From Aquificaceae bacterium (GTDB lineage Bacteria > Aquificota > Aquificia > Aquificales > Aquificaceae): DNA of 8,997 nucleotides. This document shows positions 6,670 through 8,997 of the stretch, piece by piece (within the stretch, counting starts at the first letter, position 1; every line of letters begins with the position of its first letter). The notes beneath the pieces are model-generated. The model had not been told where the DNA came from. It made no database searches and worked only from the letters and a program-made list of their open reading frames with translations. The stretch is taken from NCBI GenBank assembly GCA_015490105.1, contig WFYK01000004.1, forward strand, positions 1 to 8,997. The letters are read 5' to 3'. The position numbers were made by a program, and so were the translations under genes.

Positions 6670-7152
6670 ATGGCGGAGATAGTGCCCGTAGGAGAAACAA
6701 AACCGGACGTTGCTCTTACCGATATTGAGGAGTTTTTAGGCATATCCATCGAAAAGGAGCTCATAGGAATACCTCTTAAAAAGATCCTGACCATATCGAA
6801 GGTGCTCGACATAGTAAAGGTTCCCTATACCCCTGATTTCATAATGGGTGTTATTAACCTGAGGGGTGAGATCATACCCGTCCTCTCTCTCAAGCAAATC
6901 CTCGGTCTCTACGAGCAAACAGAGCCGACCCGTATAGTGGTCCTTGACTCTTCTCACGGAAAGGCGGGGGTATTGGTAGACAACATAGTGGGTGTCATAA
7001 GGGTCCCTCACGAAAAGTTTGAGCCCAACCCCATGGTAGGGCGCTACAGTGCCTATGTGAGCCACGTAGCTCAAACAGAATACGGACTTATGGAGATCCT
7101 CGATATAGACCGCCTCATAGATTCCATAGTTCAGAAGGAGAGTTCCTCTTAG
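6670..7152 (+). CDS. cheW: Chemotaxis coupling protein CheW
   Basis: This 160-aa single-domain CheW links receptor tips to the P5 domain of CheA. After a short N-terminal extension (about 15 residues), it shows IGIPLKKILTISKVLDIVKVP (32-52), the hallmark FIMGVINLRGEIIPVLSLK (57-75) with the conserved Arg65 of the NLRG motif, and a second subdomain including AGVLVDNIVGVIRVP (99-113). The length is normal. The ATG lies 11 nt after the cheA stop, with a GAGGTGG site (6657-6663) overlapping that stop. The TAG stop overlaps the GTG of hemE by one base, so the chemotaxis genes and hemE are very likely cotranscribed. Confidence 0.94.
   Translation: MAEIVPVGETKPDVALTDIEEFLGISIEKELIGIPLKKILTISKVLDIVKVPYTPDFIMGVINLRGEIIPVLSLKQILGLYEQTEPTRIVVLDSSHGKAGVLVDNIVGVIRVPHEKFEPNPMVGRYSAYVSHVAQTEYGLMEILDIDRLIDSIVQKESSS
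7135..7142 (+). promoter_or_regulatory. Ribosome binding site supporting the GTG start of hemE
   Basis: AAGGAGAG inside the end of cheW lies 9 nt before the GTG at 7152. It supports the TAGTG overlapping start; the resulting N-terminus aligns with known HemE proteins, which have PVWLMRQAGRY about 20 residues in. Confidence 0.65.
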
Positions 7153-8150
7153 TGAGCGATCTACTCCTTAGGGCTATCCGGGGTGAAAAGGTAGAGAGGT
7201 TCCCCGTTTGGCTTATGCGCCAAGCGGGAAGGTATATGAAAGAGTATAGACAGATAAGGGAGAAGGTAGGAACCTTTTTAGATCTTTGCAAAAACGTAGA
7301 CCTTGCGGTGGAGGTTTCCCTCCTTCCTGAAAGGCTTTTGGGTGTAGACGCGATAATAATGTTTTCGGACATCTTAGTTCCTTTGGAAGGTTTAGGGATC
7401 AAATTTGAGTTCCTCGAAGGCGAAGGCCCAAAAGTATACTGGGAAGGGAAGATATCCCCTTACGATCCTAAGGCAAACGCTTACGTTTATGAAATCATAA
7501 AACGCTTGAAAAAAAGAACCAGCCTACCGGTTATAGGCTTTTCGGGTGCACCCTTCACCTTGGCAAGCTACGTAATAGAAGGTTCCGCAAGCAGGGATTT
7601 TAGAAAGACTAAAGTGTTCATGTGGGAAAGGAGCTACGACTTTAGAAGGTTGTTAGAAAGCATAACCGACGCCCTCATAAAGTATCTTTCCGCCCAGATC
7701 TCCGCAGGGGCGGACGTTGTTCAAATTTTCGACAGCTGGGCACTTCACCTTTCAAGGGAGGATTATGAAGAATTTGCTCTGCCTTTCGTTGAAGATCTCA
7801 TATCTGAGATTAAAGCAAGACATGACATCCCGGTAATTTACTTCTTCAGAGGATCTTCTTCCTTTTTAGATTTGGTTTTAGATCTTCCCGCGGATGTGCT
7901 TTCGGTCGACTGGAGCGTGTATCTTCCCTCCCTAATGATAAAATCGCAAAAGGCATTTCAAGGAAACTTGGATCCTGCTCTCCTGTATGCCTCAGAAGAT
8001 ACTATAAAAATGAAAACTCTTGAACTGCTGAGAAGCATTCCGAGAAAAACGTCATATATATTCAATCTCGGGCACGGGCTTGCCCCGGATATGGAGTTTC
8101 CCAAAGTTAAACTTCTCGTAGAAACCGTTAAAAAGTTTACCTTATCATAA
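7152..8150 (+). CDS. hemE: Uroporphyrinogen decarboxylase HemE
   Basis: This 332-aa cytoplasmic enzyme removes the four acetate carboxyls of uroporphyrinogen III to give coproporphyrinogen III in haem synthesis. It is slightly shorter than the 340-360 residues usual for the family. The family signature PVWLMRQAGRYMKEYR (18-33) carries substrate-binding Arg23 and Arg27. IIMFSDILVPLEGLG (68-82) carries the key Asp73. GAPFTLASYVIEG (132-144) carries Tyr140, FDSWALHL (193-200) carries Ser195, and FNLGHGL (304-310) carries His308. These match the known active-site Arg, Asp, Tyr, Ser and His positions, so it should be functional. The start is GTG, overlapping the last base of the cheW stop. tRNA-Pro begins 9 nt after its stop. 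Placement behind cheW is unusual and may only reflect operon packing. No promoter of its own is visible. Confidence 0.96.
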   Translation: MSDLLLRAIRGEKVERFPVWLMRQAGRYMKEYRQIREKVGTFLDLCKNVDLAVEVSLLPERLLGVDAIIMFSDILVPLEGLGIKFEFLEGEGPKVYWEGKISPYDPKANAYVYEIIKRLKKRTSLPVIGFSGAPFTLASYVIEGSASRDFRKTKVFMWERSYDFRRLLESITDALIKYLSAQISAGADVVQIFDSWALHLSREDYEEFALPFVEDLISEIKARHDIPVIYFFRGSSSFLDLVLDLPADVLSVDWSVYLPSLMIKSQKAFQGNLDPALLYASEDTIKMKTLELLRSIPRKTSYIFNLGHGLAPDMEFPKVKLLVETVKKFTLS

Positions 8151-8159
8151 ATATCCCTA

Positions 8160-8232
8160 CGGGGCGTAGCGCAGGTGGTAGCGCGCTGGCTTCGGGAGCC
8201 AGAGGTCGCCGGTTCGAGTCCGGTCGCCCCGA
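8160..8232 (+). tRNA. tRNA-Pro (anticodon CGG)
   Basis: A complete cloverleaf can be drawn. The acceptor stem CGGGGCG (8160-8166) pairs perfectly with CGCCCCG (8225-8231). The D stem is GCGC/GCGC with loop AGGTGGTA. The anticodon stem CTGGC/GCCAG (8186-8190/8198-8202) encloses TTCGGGA, giving anticodon CGG at 8193-8195, which reads the proline codon CCG. The T arm is GCCGG-TTCGAGT-CCGGT with one G-U pair. The discriminator A is 8232. CCA is not encoded, so it must be added after transcription. It lies 9 nt after hemE and its last base directly abuts the convergent stop codon of the next gene. It is probably released from the hemE transcript by processing. Confidence 0.97.
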
Positions 8233-8643
8233 TTAGATTTCCAAACCCAGCTGTCTCTTAGCTCTTTCCTTTAGGACCTCTATGAGATCCTCCGCTGTGG
8301 TCCCGTCCTGGGGGTATATAGCGTAGACGAATTTAAAGACCTCTGAAAGAAAGTCGGAAACACCTTCAAGAACGTGGATCGCACCCATCTCATCGGTTCC
8401 GGGAAGCATAAGCAAGATGAAATTTTCTTTCGGAATTATTACATCCGAATCCCTTAAAACTTTACTTAAAGGTTCAGCTACTTTTTTCGGATCAGCTCCT
8501 TTCACAGGGACGAGTGCGATAGCAACGTTATCTATTGCAGGTATATGTTCCACGAGATTTAATTGCTGTCTTATTCTACTTAGTTCTTTTATCTCGTGAG
8601 CCAGAAATTCTTTAAGGAAATCCTCCCCTACTATCTGTGCCAT
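8233..8643 (-). CDS. Small protein with degenerate GGDEF-like fold; candidate epsilon subunit of 2-oxoacid:ferredoxin oxidoreductase
   Basis: I do not firmly recognise this 136-aa protein. The first 35 residues are helical (LKEFLAHEIKELSRIRQQL). The remainder follows the strand/helix order of a GGDEF domain: VAIALVPVKG (40-49), a helix with VAEPLSKVLRDSDV (55-68), FILLMLPGTDEMGA (75-88), then a late YAIYPQDGTTAEDLI (107-121). The signature position reads KENF (72-75) in place of GGDEF, so no cyclase activity is expected. It has no cysteines and cannot bind an Fe-S cluster on its own. It lies 50 nt downstream of, and on the same strand as, an oxidoreductase gamma subunit. That order matches G-E of the forDABGE operon described in Hydrogenobacter thermophilus, hence the epsilon-subunit guess. 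No clear Shine-Dalgarno precedes the ATG. The stop codon abuts tRNA-Pro. Confidence 0.85.
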   Translation of the reverse strand: MAQIVGEDFLKEFLAHEIKELSRIRQQLNLVEHIPAIDNVAIALVPVKGADPKKVAEPLSKVLRDSDVIIPKENFILLMLPGTDEMGAIHVLEGVSDFLSEVFKFVYAIYPQDGTTAEDLIEVLKERAKRQLGLEI

Positions 8644-8663
8644 CCAATTAATTGTAAACCGAA

Positions 8664-8681
8664 GGCCCCCGAAAGGGGACC
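8664..8681 (-). terminator. GC-rich hairpin between gamma-subunit gene and 136-aa gene
   Basis: On the minus strand GGTCCCC-TTTC-GGGGGCC forms a 7-bp stem with one G-T pair and a 4-nt loop, 12 nt after the gamma-subunit stop. The bases after it (TTCGGTTTACAATT) are only weakly T-rich. It may be a partial terminator or an mRNA stability element that lowers or protects expression of one of the two genes. Confidence 0.45.
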
Positions 8682-8693
8682 CAAAGTTCAGTT

Positions 8694-8997
8694 TTAAACG
8701 GTAACCGCCTCTTTAGGTTTGGGAAGCCAAGGTTCCATACCCTGTTCTTTTGCCCACTCCTTAGCAAGATCGTAGGCAGCTTTGGCGGTGTTTATGTTCT
8801 TTTCTATGAGCTCTAACTTCTTCTTGAACTTCCTCTCTATTGCAGAGTCAAGGGACATGGTCCCACCCGACGCTACGAACTTTTTGAGGAACCTCGCCTT
8901 TATACCCTCTTCTATGGACTCCATTCCCACTATCTGGGTAGCTCCGAAGAAGGCTCCGAGCATAGCCATGTTGGTGGCAAGTTCCGTTCCCGCTATC
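8694..8997 (-). CDS. 2-oxoacid (pyruvate or 2-oxoglutarate):ferredoxin oxidoreductase gamma subunit, C-terminal part
   Basis: About 100 codons of the C-terminus are present; the 5' end lies beyond the right edge. The frame stays open to the edge (IAGTELATNMAMLGAFFGAT), so the ATG at 8969 is internal rather than the start. The segment NMAMLGAFFGATQIVGMESI followed by EEGIKARF matches the conserved end of gamma subunits of CoA-acylating 2-oxoacid:ferredoxin oxidoreductases (NMVMLGAL...ESLEEAL type). Beyond it is a long charged helical tail (about the last 60 residues) ending KPKEAVTV. In Aquificales such enzymes fix CO2 in the reductive TCA cycle, with pyruvate and 2-oxoglutarate versions closely alike. 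This fragment cannot separate PorG from ForG, though the downstream small gene would favour a forDABGE-type operon. It is cytoplasmic and works with alpha, beta and delta subunits not in view. Confidence 0.87.
   Translation of the reverse strand, partial: IAGTELATNMAMLGAFFGATQIVGMESIEEGIKARFLKKFVASGGTMSLDSAIERKFKKKLELIEKNINTAKAAYDLAKEWAKEQGMEPWLPKPKEAVTV

Noticed and set aside
7100..7152. Riboswitch or dedicated promoter upstream of hemE
   Set aside because: The region is cheW coding sequence up to the hemE start, and no structured leader or recognisable -10/-35 pair is evident.
8694..8969. A complete 91-aa gene starting at the ATG at 8969
   Set aside because: The frame remains open to the window edge and the upstream codons (AGTELATN) continue the conserved gamma-subunit motif, so this is the end of a larger gene.

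Overview
The window reads like the chromosome of a thermophilic bacterium of the order Aquificales (Aquificaceae such as Hydrogenobacter, Hydrogenivirga or Thermocrinis). This is inferred from Glu/Lys-rich proteins, heavy use of AGA/AGG and ATA codons, tightly overlapping genes, a TnpB-related protein of a type common in these genomes, and the end of a 2-oxoacid:ferredoxin oxidoreductase operon, the carbon-fixing enzyme type of the reductive TCA cycle. No species-level claim is made.

Layout. (1) 1-418, minus: N-terminal 139 codons of a TnpB-related transposon protein that runs off the left edge. (2) 481-3401, minus: a two-gene sensory unit, a lipoprotein substrate-binding protein (PF04392-like) and a membrane histidine kinase (Cache-like sensor, HAMP, PAS, kinase), joined by a GTGA stop/start overlap. 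There is no permease, ATPase or response regulator beside them. (3) 3402-3478: a 77-nt divergent promoter region with a sigma28-like element, a TATAAT box and a small palindrome. (4) 3479-7152, plus: a compact chemotaxis-type operon in the order minimal MCP, cheV, cheA, cheW. (5) 7152-8150, plus: hemE (uroporphyrinogen decarboxylase), whose GTG start overlaps the cheW stop, followed 9 nt later by tRNA-Pro(CGG). (6) 8233-8997, minus: a small 136-aa protein directly abutting the tRNA and, upstream of it, the C-terminal part of a 2-oxoacid:ferredoxin oxidoreductase gamma subunit that runs off the right edge.

How the parts may work together. The most unusual unit is the chemosensory operon. Its only receptor is a 91-aa soluble protein consisting of little more than the conserved MCP hairpin tip. 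It is followed by the CheW-receiver fusion CheV, a CheA with no recognisable P2 CheY-binding domain, and CheW. No cheY, cheB or cheR is present. The receiver of CheV is therefore the only phosphoacceptor in the cluster. The divergent lipoprotein/kinase pair looks like a separate extracytoplasmic sensor that shares the promoter region.

At the right end, gene order (gamma subunit, then a small gene) recalls the five-subunit 2-oxoglutarate:ferredoxin oxidoreductase operon (forDABGE) of Hydrogenobacter. The 136-aa protein is therefore a candidate epsilon subunit, and it looks like a GGDEF fold that has lost its signature. There is no CRISPR array, rRNA or riboswitch that I can see, and no stretch above 300 bases lacks a gene.
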